Assembly (NCBI RefSeq): GCF_008041945.1
Contig: NZ_VKAD01000001.1
Location: 496,001-560,000, forward strand
DNA from: Reinekea thalattae
GTDB lineage: Bacteria > Pseudomonadota > Gammaproteobacteria > Pseudomonadales > Natronospirillaceae
DNA: 64,000 nt
Reading direction: 5' to 3'
How positions within the stretch are numbered: the stretch's first letter is position 1; each line of letters starts with the position of its first letter. The position numbers and the translations under genes were made by a program. The notes under the pieces are model-generated. The model had not been told where the DNA came from, ran no database searches, and was given only the letters and a program-made list of their open reading frames with translations. Below, in pieces: positions 44,005 through 54,463 of the stretch.

Positions 44005-44025
44005 TCACTGAGGAAGGGGCGTACT

Positions 44026-46296
44026 ATGTTAAGTAAAGATTTAGAGTTAACACTCAATAGCGCATTTAAAGAGGCGCGGGCCAAGCGGCATGAGTTTATG
44101 ACCGTTGAGCACCTGCTATTAGCCCTGCTGGATAATCAAGCTGCTGCAGAAGTTTTGACTGCCTGTGCTGCAGATATCCCACAGTTGCGACGGGATCTGA
44201 TCGAGTTCATCGACTCCACCACGCCGTTAATTCCAATTGAAGATGAAGATCGCGAAACTCAGCCGACGTTAGGCTTTCAACGAGTTTTACAGCGAGCTGT
44301 ATTCCATGTTCAATCCTCAGGCAAAAAAGAAGTCAGTGGTGCCAATGTACTGGTTGCGATTTTCTCAGAGCAAGAAAGCCAAGCGGTTTATTTCTTGAAG
44401 CAGCAAAGCATCTCTCGTATCGATGTGGTTAATTTTATGGCCCACGGTATTTCTAAGGCTCAGTCAGATGATCACGAGGGTGATGATTTTGGTTCTGAGC
44501 AATCTCATGAAGAGACTAGCGCAGAGTCATCAGGCTCTAGCCCGTTAGAAAACTTTGCGACCAATTTAAATGAATCGGCACGCGAAGGGCGTATTGATCC
44601 GTTAGTCGGGCGTGATTTTGAAGTCGATCGAGTAGTGCAGATTTTATCTCGTCGCAGAAAAAACAATCCCTTGCTGGTTGGTGAATCTGGAGTCGGTAAA
44701 ACAGCTATAGCAGAAGGTTTGGCTAAGCGTATTGTCGATGAGGATGTGCCGGACATTATGCTTGGCGCGCAAGTTTTCTCGTTGGATTTAGGTGCGTTGC
44801 TAGCCGGTACCAAGTATCGAGGTGATTTTGAAAAACGCTTAAAAGCCTTATTGGCGGATCTTAAAAAGCGTGAAAAATCGATTCTGTTTATTGATGAAAT
44901 CCACACCATTATTGGCGCAGGTGCTGCCTCTGGCGGTGTTATGGATGCCTCGAATCTATTGAAGCCAATGCTCAGTTCTGGCGAGCTTCGTTGCATTGGT
45001 TCAACGACCTATCAAGAGTTCCGAGGTATTTTTGAAAAGGATTCAGCGCTGACTCGTCGTTTCCAAAAAATCGATGTCAACGAACCATCAGTGGATGAAA
45101 CCTATAAGATTTTACGCGGCTTAAAAACCAAGTTTGAAGATCATCACCAGTTGAAATATACCGATAAAGCACTTAAGGCTGCGGCCGAGCTTGCTGATCG
45201 TTATATCACCGATCGTCACTTGCCGGATAAAGCCATTGACGTTATTGATGAAGCGGGCGCGGCTGAGCAATTGAAATCTGAAAGCCGTCGTAAAAAATCG
45301 ATCGGTGTTGTTGATGTTGAGCGAGTTGTCGCTGCGATTGCTCGAGTGCCTGCCAAAACAGTCAATAAAGATGATAAAGAGTTGCTCTCCAATCTAGAGC
45401 GTAATCTGAAGATGACGGTATTTGGCCAAGACGAAGCCATTGAAAATATCTCATCGGCGATCAAGCTAGCGCGAGCAGGCTTGAAGTCGGCAGATAAGCC
45501 TATTGGTTCATTCCTGTTTACGGGCCCAACAGGCGTCGGTAAAACGGAAGTAACAAAACAGTTGGCAGAGTCTTTAGGCGTTGAGCTACTGCGTTTCGAT
45601 ATGTCGGAGTATATGGAGCGTCATGCGGCTTCAAGATTGATTGGTGCGCCTCCAGGTTATGTTGGTTTCGATCAGGGTGGTTTATTAACCGATGGTGTTA
45701 ATCAGTATCCTCATTGTGTGTTGCTGTTGGATGAAATCGAAAAAGCACATCCTGACGTCTTTAACCTGTTGTTACAGGTTATGGATCACGGAACGCTTAC
45801 CGACAACAATGGCCGTAAGACCGATTTCAGAAGCGTTATTTTAATCATGACCAGTAACGCAGGCGCTCAAGAAATGAGTCGTCGCTCTGTTGGTTTTACT
45901 GTACAGGATAACTCTACAGACGGCTCAGAGGCGATTAAACGCGCCTTTACGCCTGAGTTCCGTAACCGACTTGACGGCATTGTTCAGTTTGCGCCGCTAG
46001 AGCAGGGTATTGTGCTGAACGTTGTCGATAAGTTCTTGGTTGAGCTGCAAGCACAGCTAGACGCTAAGCGAGTCGACTTGCACGTTGATGATTTAGCTCG
46101 CGATTGGCTGGCTAAAGAGGGTTATGACCCATTGATGGGTGCGCGACCGATGGCTCGTTTAATTCAAGAGAAGATCAAGCGTCCGTTGGCCGATATGATC
46201 CTATTTGGTGAGTTGATGCAGGGCGGTACCGTGAATGTATCGGTTGTCGACGAGAAGCTAACGCTTTCGGTCGTTGGCGAGCTCGCAGAAGCCTAA
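44026..46296 (+). CDS. clpA: ATP-dependent Clp protease ATP-binding subunit ClpA
   Basis: A 756-residue AAA+ unfoldase that feeds substrates to ClpP. It has the N-domain repeats (about 1-145, LELTLNSAFKEARAKRHEFM), a linker, AAA-1 with Walker A GESGVGKT and Walker B ILFIDEIHTIIGAG, and AAA-2 with GPTGVGKT and LLLDEIEKAHPDVFNLLLQ. The C-terminal domain contains MGARPMARLIQEKIKRPLA. There is no coiled-coil middle domain, which separates it from ClpB. Second gene of clpSA and followed by a hairpin terminator. Confidence 0.97.
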   Translation: MLSKDLELTLNSAFKEARAKRHEFMTVEHLLLALLDNQAAAEVLTACAADIPQLRRDLIEFIDSTTPLIPIEDEDRETQPTLGFQRVLQRAVFHVQSSGKKEVSGANVLVAIFSEQESQAVYFLKQQSISRIDVVNFMAHGISKAQSDDHEGDDFGSEQSHEETSAESSGSSPLENFATNLNESAREGRIDPLVGRDFEVDRVVQILSRRRKNNPLLVGESGVGKTAIAEGLAKRIVDEDVPDIMLGAQVFSLDLGALLAGTKYRGDFEKRLKALLADLKKREKSILFIDEIHTIIGAGAASGGVMDASNLLKPMLSSGELRCIGSTTYQEFRGIFEKDSALTRRFQKIDVNEPSVDETYKILRGLKTKFEDHHQLKYTDKALKAAAELADRYITDRHLPDKAIDVIDEAGAAEQLKSESRRKKSIGVVDVERVVAAIARVPAKTVNKDDKELLSNLERNLKMTVFGQDEAIENISSAIKLARAGLKSADKPIGSFLFTGPTGVGKTEVTKQLAESLGVELLRFDMSEYMERHAASRLIGAPPGYVGFDQGGLLTDGVNQYPHCVLLLDEIEKAHPDVFNLLLQVMDHGTLTDNNGRKTDFRSVILIMTSNAGAQEMSRRSVGFTVQDNSTDGSEAIKRAFTPEFRNRLDGIVQFAPLEQGIVLNVVDKFLVELQAQLDAKRVDLHVDDLARDWLAKEGYDPLMGARPMARLIQEKIKRPLADMILFGELMQGGTVNVSVVDEKLTLSVVGELAEA

Positions 46297-46311
46297 TAAC
46301 CAAAAATAATG

Positions 46312-46341
46312 CGCTATCGATTAACGGTAGCGTATATTTTT
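46312..46341 (+). terminator. First terminator after clpA
   Basis: CGCTATCG (46312-46319), ATTAA, CGGTAGCG (46325-46332), one G-U pair, then TATATTTTT (46333-46341). Confidence 0.7.
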
Positions 46342-46372
46342 ACTGATTAAGCGAATCAAAATCGATAAGCAC

Positions 46373-46400
46373 AAAAAAAAGCACCTAAAGGTGCTTTTTT
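46373..46400. terminator. Bidirectional terminator between clpA and infA
   Basis: GCACC, TAAA loop, GGTGC (46381-46394) flanked by eight A on the left and six T on the right. It can stop both clpSA and the leftward aat-bpt-infA transcript. Confidence 0.85.
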
Positions 46401-46430
46401 ATGGAAGTCGAAACAGAGCAGTAGATGAAA

Positions 46431-46649
46431 TTAACGAGCCCGGTAAACAATGCGGCCTTTCGTCAAATCATAAGGTGTTAGTTCAACTTTCACCTTATCA
46501 CCCGTCAAAATTCGGATGTAGTTCTTACGCATTTTTCCAGAAATATGGGCAGTGATCACATGACCATTTTCAAGTTTTACTCTGAACATCGTATTTGGAA
46601 GGGTATCAAGGATCTCTCCTTCCATTTCAATCACATCTTCTTTTGCCAT
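46431..46649 (-). CDS. infA: Translation initiation factor IF-1
   Basis: A 72-residue S1/OB-fold protein that binds the ribosomal A site during initiation. [20 protein letters not shown] and [20 protein letters not shown] are almost identical to E. coli IF-1, and the length is exact. The frame is open for 29 more codons upstream, but that extension has no family match. It is the last gene after aat and bpt on this strand and ends into a bidirectional terminator. Confidence 0.97.
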   Translation of the reverse strand: MAKEDVIEMEGEILDTLPNTMFRVKLENGHVITAHISGKMRKNYIRILTGDKVKVELTPYDLTKGRIVYRAR

Positions 46650-46760
46650 AGACTCACTAAATAGTATTTGAATTGATAAATGATATTTGAAATAACAATC
46701 GGCGCGCATTCTGCCTGAAAATTCAGCAATTAGCAAAAATACTGTTCCATTTTATTAAAA

Positions 46761-47507
46761 TCATGCGTCAGATGGCTTTTTAGGCTTAAATTCAACGCCT
46801 TGCCAGCGACCACTGAGTAACAGCTCAATGGGTTGATAATGGGCTTTGTATTCCATTTTTCGGCAATTAGGAATCCAATAGCCTAAGTACAGGTAGGGCA
46901 GTTTGAACTCTTTGCAAAGTTCAATCTGTTTTAAAATAGAGTAAGTACCTAATGAACGACTGGCTTGGTCTGGATCAAAAAAGGTATAGATCGCAGATAG
47001 GCCGGTGTTGAGCCGGTCGGTGACACCAATACCGATGAGCTGGTCATCCACCAAATAGCGTACCTGAAAGCTAAAATCTCGATCGACCGTCAAAAAATCA
47101 CGATAATTCGCCTCATTAGCCGGGTACATATCGCCATCAGCGTGTCGCTCGTTTACATAGCGTTCAAACAAACGATAGTCGGCTTCATCAAAGTGACAGG
47201 GCCTTAGTTCGATACGCACATCTTGATTGCGTTTCATGATGCGACGAAAGCGCCGATTTAGTTGAAAGTCGTCGACAGGTATACGTGATGCAATACAGGA
47301 CTGGCAAGACATGCAGTCTGGGCGGTACAGATGTTTGCCACTACGGCGAAAGCCAGCATGAGTCAGCTCTTCATAAAGCGTTTGGCTGTAGCTCAATTCA
47401 GGATCTAAAAATAGCGTGCGGGCTTGCTGGTCCGGCAGGTAGCTGCATTCGTGCTCTCCGGTACGAAAAAATTTAATTAACGGATCTGTTGTTGAATTCG
47501 ATTTCAT
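46761..47507 (-). CDS. bpt: Leucyl/arginyl-tRNA-protein transferase Bpt (Ate family)
   Basis: A 248-residue aminoacyl-tRNA-protein transferase of the Bpt/Ate family. EHECSYLPDQQARTLFLDPE opens the N-terminal domain; the CxxC-type motif RPDCMSCQSCIASRIPV and YLYLGYWIPNCRKMEYKAHY are hallmarks. Bpt adds Leu to N-terminal Asp/Glu, creating ClpS substrates; together with Aat, ClpS and ClpA nearby this makes a compact N-end rule cluster. Its start overlaps the aat stop by 4 bp. Confidence 0.95.
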   Translation of the reverse strand: MKSNSTTDPLIKFFRTGEHECSYLPDQQARTLFLDPELSYSQTLYEELTHAGFRRSGKHLYRPDCMSCQSCIASRIPVDDFQLNRRFRRIMKRNQDVRIELRPCHFDEADYRLFERYVNERHADGDMYPANEANYRDFLTVDRDFSFQVRYLVDDQLIGIGVTDRLNTGLSAIYTFFDPDQASRSLGTYSILKQIELCKEFKLPYLYLGYWIPNCRKMEYKAHYQPIELLLSGRWQGVEFKPKKPSDA

Positions 47508-48238
47508 CGTTGTGACTCAGGCTCCATTAATCGCAGGAAAGATAAGTTGACCGATGCCGCATCCATCGCAGCTAAACGAGTTTCTTGGTTCGGCAATCGT
47601 TCTTGGAATGGCTGTTTAGCCATCATGCTTGCACCTAAAGAATCTAAATAGGGGTTGTATAGCTGACAATCGATCATGCTTAACTCGGCTTCTTTGGCCC
47701 ATTCACTCAATGCTATGAAAGCGAATTTTGATGCGCTCGGCTGCAACGAAAACATACTTTCACCAAAAAAACACCGATCAATACCGACGCCGTAGAGTCC
47801 GCCAATAAGGCTGCCTTGTTGCCAGACTTCAAAAGAGTGTGCCCAGCCTTCTTTGTGTAGTCTTATATAGGCTTGCACCATCTGTTCGGTAATCCAGCTG
47901 CCATCACGCCGTAATGGATTGTTGGCACAATTGCGGATCACCTGTTCGAATTGACTGTTAACACGAATTTCGACCGGTTGACGCCTAAAAGCCTTGCGCA
48001 GTGATTTGGAAATATGAGCTTCACCCGGAGAAAGCACCATTCTGGGCATCGGGCACCACCACATAATGGGCTGGCCATCATTAAACCAAGGGAAAATACC
48101 TCGTTGGTAGGCCGCCAATAACCAAGGCGTTGTTAACGCCCCGCCAATGGCCAATAGTCCCTCGGGGTCGTCGAGTGCTTCTTCGACCGCTGGAAAATAG
48201 GGCGTTTGTTCAGCATTGAGTAAGCTTATATTTGACAT
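47504..48238 (-). CDS. aat: Leucyl/phenylalanyl-tRNA-protein transferase
   Basis: A 244-residue GNAT-fold transferase that adds Leu or Phe to proteins with N-terminal Lys or Arg, marking them for ClpS-ClpAP. PYFPAVEEALDDPEGLLAIG, YQRGIFPWFNDGQPIMWW, the HKEGWAHSFEVWQQGSLIGG segment and FFGESMFSLQPSASKFAFIA are characteristic. First gene of aat-bpt-infA; divergent from ftsK with only 37 bp between. Confidence 0.97.
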   Translation of the reverse strand: MSNISLLNAEQTPYFPAVEEALDDPEGLLAIGGALTTPWLLAAYQRGIFPWFNDGQPIMWWCPMPRMVLSPGEAHISKSLRKAFRRQPVEIRVNSQFEQVIRNCANNPLRRDGSWITEQMVQAYIRLHKEGWAHSFEVWQQGSLIGGLYGVGIDRCFFGESMFSLQPSASKFAFIALSEWAKEAELSMIDCQLYNPYLDSLGASMMAKQPFQERLPNQETRLAAMDAASVNLSFLRLMEPESQR

Positions 48239-48275
48239 AAAAGTGCTATTAATTCAATAAGTTGACCATTGATTT

Positions 48276-50645
48276 GTGTTATCTTATAACCCCTTCAGAA
48301 CAGTTCCTACAATTAAGGGTAGCCAATTGGCCGAGAGATTAAAAAATTACAAGTCAGATAACCGCTTGACAGAGCTACGCAAACGCTTCCGTCATGATGC
48401 TAAGTGGATAACGTCTATTGCTATTGGCGTCTTATTCGCATTAGCCATTTTCAGTTATGACCCACTCGATCCAGGTTTTGATTTTGCTGGCGGTACCAGT
48501 TATGTCTCCAACTTAGCAGGCTATGCTGGTGCTTGGGTATCTTCATTGGCGTTTTTCTTGATCGGTATCTTCAGTTATCTACTGCCATTAATTTGTTTTT
48601 ATCAAGCTTGGTTAGTCTTTCGTGAGCGTTCAGAACCTCAGCCATGGAATCCGCTTATTGTCTTATTACGTGTTATTGGCTGGGCGGTTTTCTTAGTAAC
48701 TGGCTGTGCGCTAGCGACGGTACATATCTCTAGCGATTTGATGCATACCTCTGGCGGTTACATTGGCTTGGCGGTTTCTGACAGCCTGTTCCCAATACTC
48801 GGCTTAACCGGCGGCACGGTTATTTTTGTTCTGATCTTCTTGTTATCGCTGACCCTTGCTGGCCATATTTCATGGGTGGGCGTTATCGATAAGATTGGTG
48901 AAACCGTATTTAAGCTAATTGAGAAAGTTAAGCACCGTCGCAGTGAAGCTAAACGCAAAGCCAGTGAAGCAGCTCAAGTTAAACAGGTTGTGGCTGAGCG
49001 AAAGCGTAATTTAGAAATTCAGAACGAGAAGCGTGCTAAGCGTAAGCCGCCTCAAATCAAACCGCTGCAAAAGGCAGAAGCCAACCAAAGTGCGCGTGCT
49101 GCAAAAGAGAAACAGAAAACACTCTTTGATGATCCTGTGGTCAGTGGCGGTTTGCCGGAACTTAATCTGTTGACCTCTTCGGAAGGTGATGAGTCTGGAG
49201 GCTTTAGCAACGAAGCACTCGAAGCGATGTCACGGTTGTTAGAAATTAAACTGAAAGATTTCGGCGTGGCGGCAGAAGTCACAGAAGTGGCGCCGGGCCC
49301 GGTTATTACTCGTTTCGAAATCCAACCGGCGGCAGGGGTTAAGGTTTCAAAAATTACCAACTTGGCAAAAGACTTAGCGCGTTCAATGGCGCTAGTCAGT
49401 GTTCGTGTTGTTGAAATCATCCCAGGAAAAACCACGGTAGGTATTGAAATTCCTAATGAAAAGCGTGCCATAGTTCGTCTGCGTGATGTACTTGGCTCAG
49501 CCGTTTATGACAATTCCAAAAGCGTACTGAGTATGGGCCTAGGCCACGATATTAGTGGTACTCCGGTAGTTGCCGATCTGGCTAAAATGCCGCACTTATT
49601 AGTGGCTGGTACGACTGGTTCAGGTAAGTCGGTTGGCGTTAATTCGATGCTCTGTAGCTTACTGTATAAAGCGACTCCCGATGAAGTACGGCTTATTCTT
49701 GTCGACCCGAAAATGCTTGAGCTGAACGTTTACGAAGGCATCCCACATCTGTTGACGCCTGTTATTACTGACATGAAAGAGGCCGCTGGCGGTTTACGTT
49801 GGTGTGTTGCGGAAATGGAACGTCGCTATAAATTGCTGGCTGCTGTCGGTGTGCGTAATATTGGCGGCTTTAACAAAAAAGTTAATGACGCCATTAAAAA
49901 CGGCGAGCCTATTTTGGATCCACTGTACGACCCAAACACCGCATTGGACCCAAGCGAGCCAGCGCCTGCGCTTAAGCCGCTTCCTTTTATTGTTGTCGTC
50001 ATCGATGAGTTTGCCGACATGATGATGATTGTCGGTAAAAAAGTCGAAGAGTTAATTGCCCGTATTGCGCAAAAAGCTCGTGCCGCCGGCATCCATTTAA
50101 TTTTGGCAACTCAGCGACCTTCGGTTGATGTGATTACTGGCTTAATCAAGGCCAACATTCCAACTCGTATTGGTTTCCAGGTTTCATCGCGAGTCGACTC
50201 AAGAACGATTTTAGATCAGGGTGGGGCGGAGCAATTACTCGGTCATGGTGACATGCTTTATATGCCTCCAGGCACCAGCCTGCCGATTCGGGTGCATGGC
50301 GCCTTTGTTGATGATGATGAAGTGCATGCCATTGTTGCAGACTGGAAAAAACGCGGCGCGCCAAACTATCTGGAAGAAATTGTTCAAGGTGGAGGCGATG
50401 ATGTACCAGGTGCGCCTTCGTTGGATGACGATGGCGATGCCGAGTCGGATGCGTTGTTCGATCAGGCCGTCGAATTTGTTACCCAAACTCGTAAAGTCTC
50501 AATCTCTTCGGTGCAGCGTAAGTTGCGAATTGGCTATAACCGAGCGGCTCGATTAGTTGAAGCAATGGAAGCGGCTGGTGTGGTCAGTTCCGCTGGCCAT
50601 AATGGTGCTCGTGAAGTGTTAGCGCCACCACCGCCTCCGGCTTAA
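48276..50645 (+). CDS. ftsK: DNA translocase FtsK
   Basis: A 789-residue division-site DNA pump. Four to five membrane helices lie within residues 40-220; a short charged linker at about 220-290; then the translocase motor with Walker A AGTTGSGKSVGVN and Walker B LPFIVVVIDEFADMM, and QPSVDVITGLIKANIP. The C-terminal gamma winged helix (FDQAVEFVTQTRKVSISSVQ) binds KOPS sites and XerD. The linker is far shorter than in E. coli (1329 residues) but usual for Pseudomonas-like proteins. The start is GTG with no strong ribosome site, so the exact N-terminus is uncertain. Confidence 0.96.
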   Translation: MLSYNPFRTVPTIKGSQLAERLKNYKSDNRLTELRKRFRHDAKWITSIAIGVLFALAIFSYDPLDPGFDFAGGTSYVSNLAGYAGAWVSSLAFFLIGIFSYLLPLICFYQAWLVFRERSEPQPWNPLIVLLRVIGWAVFLVTGCALATVHISSDLMHTSGGYIGLAVSDSLFPILGLTGGTVIFVLIFLLSLTLAGHISWVGVIDKIGETVFKLIEKVKHRRSEAKRKASEAAQVKQVVAERKRNLEIQNEKRAKRKPPQIKPLQKAEANQSARAAKEKQKTLFDDPVVSGGLPELNLLTSSEGDESGGFSNEALEAMSRLLEIKLKDFGVAAEVTEVAPGPVITRFEIQPAAGVKVSKITNLAKDLARSMALVSVRVVEIIPGKTTVGIEIPNEKRAIVRLRDVLGSAVYDNSKSVLSMGLGHDISGTPVVADLAKMPHLLVAGTTGSGKSVGVNSMLCSLLYKATPDEVRLILVDPKMLELNVYEGIPHLLTPVITDMKEAAGGLRWCVAEMERRYKLLAAVGVRNIGGFNKKVNDAIKNGEPILDPLYDPNTALDPSEPAPALKPLPFIVVVIDEFADMMMIVGKKVEELIARIAQKARAAGIHLILATQRPSVDVITGLIKANIPTRIGFQVSSRVDSRTILDQGGAEQLLGHGDMLYMPPGTSLPIRVHGAFVDDDEVHAIVADWKKRGAPNYLEEIVQGGGDDVPGAPSLDDDGDAESDALFDQAVEFVTQTRKVSISSVQRKLRIGYNRAARLVEAMEAAGVVSSAGHNGAREVLAPPPPPA

Positions 50646-50734
50646 AACTAGCTATAACCATAAATATGACTGCTGCGTAGTTGTTGTTATGCCGCAGTCA
50701 GAATTGAACGAATTTGTCTGAAAGGATGATCAAC

Positions 50735-51355
50735 ATGCGTTATTTAGCATTTATATTATCGGCTCTATTGCTTGCACCCTGGCTGTCTGCAAACGAGGCA
50801 GATAAAGAACAGCTGATAAAAAGTCTTGAGCAATTTTCTACAGTGTCGGCGCTTTTCAGCCAAAAAACTTATGCAGAGTCATCGTTCGAGCCGGAGCAAT
50901 TGACAGGCTATTTTAAGGTTGAAAAGCCACTTAAGTTTTTATGGATGGTCACTGCACCTTACGAGCAGCAAGTGCTTTCAGATGGTGAAATGCTATGGGT
51001 GTATGATCCTGACTTAGAACAGGCGACTTATCAGGCAGTTGACCAACAGGTTCAGCATTCTCCCGCGATGATATTGTCTGAACCTCGTCAGACCTTATCT
51101 GATCAGTATCAGGTACTGCGTGTTGTTATCGACGACGAACAGGTTTATCAGTTAATTCCATTTGATGAAGATTCTGTTTTTACAGAAATGCAAATGACGC
51201 TTAACGATGAGAGTATCAAGAAAATAGTGATTTTAGATTCGCTTGGTCAACGTACCGAAATTGAGTTTAGTCAGTTCAGTGCTAACCAGCCGATCGATCC
51301 GAGTGCTTTTCAATTTAATCCACCACCCGGTACGGATTTGTTCGAGCAGCTCTAA
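50735..51355 (+). CDS. lolA: Outer-membrane lipoprotein carrier protein LolA
   Basis: A 206-residue periplasmic chaperone that carries lipoproteins from LolCDE to LolB. A signal peptide MRYLAFILSALLLAPWLSA is cleaved before NEADK. The mature part has the pattern FSTVSALFSQKTY, GYFKVEKPLKFLWMVTAPYE and LWVYDPDLEQATYQ. I chose ATG 50735 with AAGGA nine bases upstream over the TTG at 50714 or ATG at 50726. Lies between ftsK and rarA as in many Gammaproteobacteria; rarA starts directly after its stop. Confidence 0.95.
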   Translation: MRYLAFILSALLLAPWLSANEADKEQLIKSLEQFSTVSALFSQKTYAESSFEPEQLTGYFKVEKPLKFLWMVTAPYEQQVLSDGEMLWVYDPDLEQATYQAVDQQVQHSPAMILSEPRQTLSDQYQVLRVVIDDEQVYQLIPFDEDSVFTEMQMTLNDESIKKIVILDSLGQRTEIEFSQFSANQPIDPSAFQFNPPPGTDLFEQL

Positions 51356-52672
51356 ATGGATGATTTATTTCAAACGCAATCCGGCTACCAACCTTTAGCC
51401 GATCGTTTACGGCCGACCTCATTAGATGATTACGTCGGCCAAAAGCATATTCTTGATAATGATAAACCTCTGCGAAAAGCATTAGAGCAAAAAAACATCC
51501 ACTCGATGATTTTTTGGGGGCCGCCGGGAGTGGGGAAAACCACATTGGCTCAGGTGATAAGCCACAGTGTTGATGCTCGCTTTCAAACTATTTCCGCTGT
51601 TCAGGCTGGCGTGAAAGACATCAAACTTGCCGCGGAACAGGCCAAGCAAGCTAAATATATCGGTGAAAAAACCATTTTATTTGTCGATGAAGTACATCGT
51701 TTTAATAAATCGCAGCAGGATGCTTTTTTACCCTATGTCGAAGATGGCACCTTTATTTTTATTGGCGCTACCACTGAAAACCCGAGCTTTGAATTAAATT
51801 CCGCATTGTTGTCGCGTGCTCGAGTTTATGTTTTAAAAAGCTTTACTGAGCAAGATTTTATTACGCTATGGCAACGTGCTTGTAAGCTCGATAGCCAAAT
51901 CGCGGCGCTTAAGTTAGATGAGCCAAGCCTTTCGATGTTAGCGCAATACGCTGACGGAGATGCTCGACGATTTCTGAATATGCTGGAAATCGCGTCAGAC
52001 TTTTTTGAGCCGGAAGACGCCATTAATACCGACAGCATTCAGCAGCTGTTGCAGAACCAGCCCCGTCGATTCGATAAGGGCGGTGAAAACTTTTACGATC
52101 AAATCTCTGCCTTTCATAAAAGTGTTCGAGGCTCATCGCCGGACGGTGCACTCTATTGGTTATGTCGAATGTTGGATGGCGGCATTGAACCGCTCTATTT
52201 AGCGCGAAGAATGGTGCGTATTGCCTCAGAAGATATCGGCAATGCCGACCCTCGTGCGCTGACCTTGGCGATTAATGCTTGGGAAAGCCAAGAGCGTTTA
52301 GGCAGCCCGGAAGGGGAGCTTTCATTAGCGCAAGCAGCGGTTTACCTTGCTAGCGCACCTAAGTCGAATGCCGTCTATAACGCCTACAATGAAATGATGG
52401 CGTTGGTGAAAAGCGAAGGTTCTCAAGAGGTGCCAATGCATCTGCGTAATGCACCGACTAAGCTGATGAAAGAATTAGATTATGGTGTTGGCTATCGTTA
52501 CGCTCATGATGAACCAGAAGCTTATGCCGCAGGCGAGAATTATTTGCCGGAGCAGCACAACGGCCGCCAGTTTTATCAGCCGGTTGATCGTGGTTTAGAA
52601 AAAAAGATCGCACAAAAACTAGACTACTTACGCGCACTTGATCAAAAGTCTAATCAAAAGAGGAATCGCTAA
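51356..52672 (+). CDS. rarA: Replication-associated recombination protein RarA (MgsA)
   Basis: A 438-residue AAA+ ATPase related to clamp loaders, acting at stalled replication forks. [20 protein letters not shown], Walker [15 protein letters not shown], Walker [21 protein letters not shown], sensor 1 [14 protein letters not shown] and the C-terminal [16 protein letters not shown] are characteristic. The start directly follows the lolA stop and the stop overlaps crcB by one base, so it lies within a tight operon. Confidence 0.97.
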   Translation: MDDLFQTQSGYQPLADRLRPTSLDDYVGQKHILDNDKPLRKALEQKNIHSMIFWGPPGVGKTTLAQVISHSVDARFQTISAVQAGVKDIKLAAEQAKQAKYIGEKTILFVDEVHRFNKSQQDAFLPYVEDGTFIFIGATTENPSFELNSALLSRARVYVLKSFTEQDFITLWQRACKLDSQIAALKLDEPSLSMLAQYADGDARRFLNMLEIASDFFEPEDAINTDSIQQLLQNQPRRFDKGGENFYDQISAFHKSVRGSSPDGALYWLCRMLDGGIEPLYLARRMVRIASEDIGNADPRALTLAINAWESQERLGSPEGELSLAQAAVYLASAPKSNAVYNAYNEMMALVKSEGSQEVPMHLRNAPTKLMKELDYGVGYRYAHDEPEAYAAGENYLPEQHNGRQFYQPVDRGLEKKIAQKLDYLRALDQKSNQKRNR

Positions 52673-53067
52673 TGGCAGCACTATCTATTTGGCATTGGGC
52701 CGTCATTGGCTTGGGTGGTGGCCTTGGGGCGATGGCGCGGTTTGCTACAGTTAACTTCATCAATCGCCTACACGGTAGCCAATTCCCGCTTGGTACACTG
52801 AGCGTCAATGTTGTAGGTAGCTTTATAATGGGCGTCGCCTTTGTCTTCTTCACGATTAAGTTTCAACAGTTACCGAGCGGCTATAAAAGTTTTGTTATGG
52901 TCGGTTTATTAGGTGCTTTTACCACCTTTTCCAGTTTTGCACTCGAAACACTATCGCTAATCCAGCAACATTATTTTACTATCGCTCTTCTATACATAGC
53001 CGCCTCTATTACCGCCTGTTTGGTAGCCGTGCTGGCTGGTTATGTTTTAGGCAAATTCATTTTTTAA
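52672..53067 (+). CDS. crcB: Fluoride channel CrcB (Fluc)
   Basis: A 131-residue inner-membrane fluoride exporter with four helices that acts as an antiparallel dimer. GGLGAMARFATVNFINR, FPLGTLSVNVVGSFIMG and GLLGAFTTFSSFALET contain the conserved Gly-rich, Asn and Phe-box residues of Fluc channels. It overlaps rarA by 1 bp (TAATG). There is no separate leader and no fluoride riboswitch, so expression should follow rarA. Confidence 0.96.
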   Translation: MAALSIWHWAVIGLGGGLGAMARFATVNFINRLHGSQFPLGTLSVNVVGSFIMGVAFVFFTIKFQQLPSGYKSFVMVGLLGAFTTFSSFALETLSLIQQHYFTIALLYIAASITACLVAVLAGYVLGKFIF

Positions 53068-54378
<1,311 letters not shown>

Positions 54379-54392
54379 AGCGGTAAATAATC

Positions 54393-54414
54393 AAGCCCCG
54401 AAAGGGGCTTTTTA
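54393..54414 (+). terminator. Rho-independent terminator after serS
   Basis: AAGCCCC (54393-54399), GAAA tetraloop, GGGGCTT (54404-54410) and T-rich tail to 54414. Confidence 0.9.
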
Positions 54415-54463
54415 TTCTCCGTCAAAACAAAAACTTACTTTTGCTTTTTAACAGGGTGACACC

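Noticed and set aside
46650-46736. N-terminal extension of infA
   Set aside because: IF-1 is 72 residues in all close families and starts at the Met I used; the extension is low-complexity upstream sequence.
50667-50700. TGACTGC...GCAGTCA inverted repeat after ftsK as a terminator
   Set aside because: The loop is 20 bases and no T run follows; it probably does not terminate, and lolA follows closely.
54379-54463. tRNA-Ser near serS, or any tRNA in the intergenic gaps
   Set aside because: I looked for the TTCGA-type T-loop and CCA-end patterns in the gaps and found no cloverleaf candidate.
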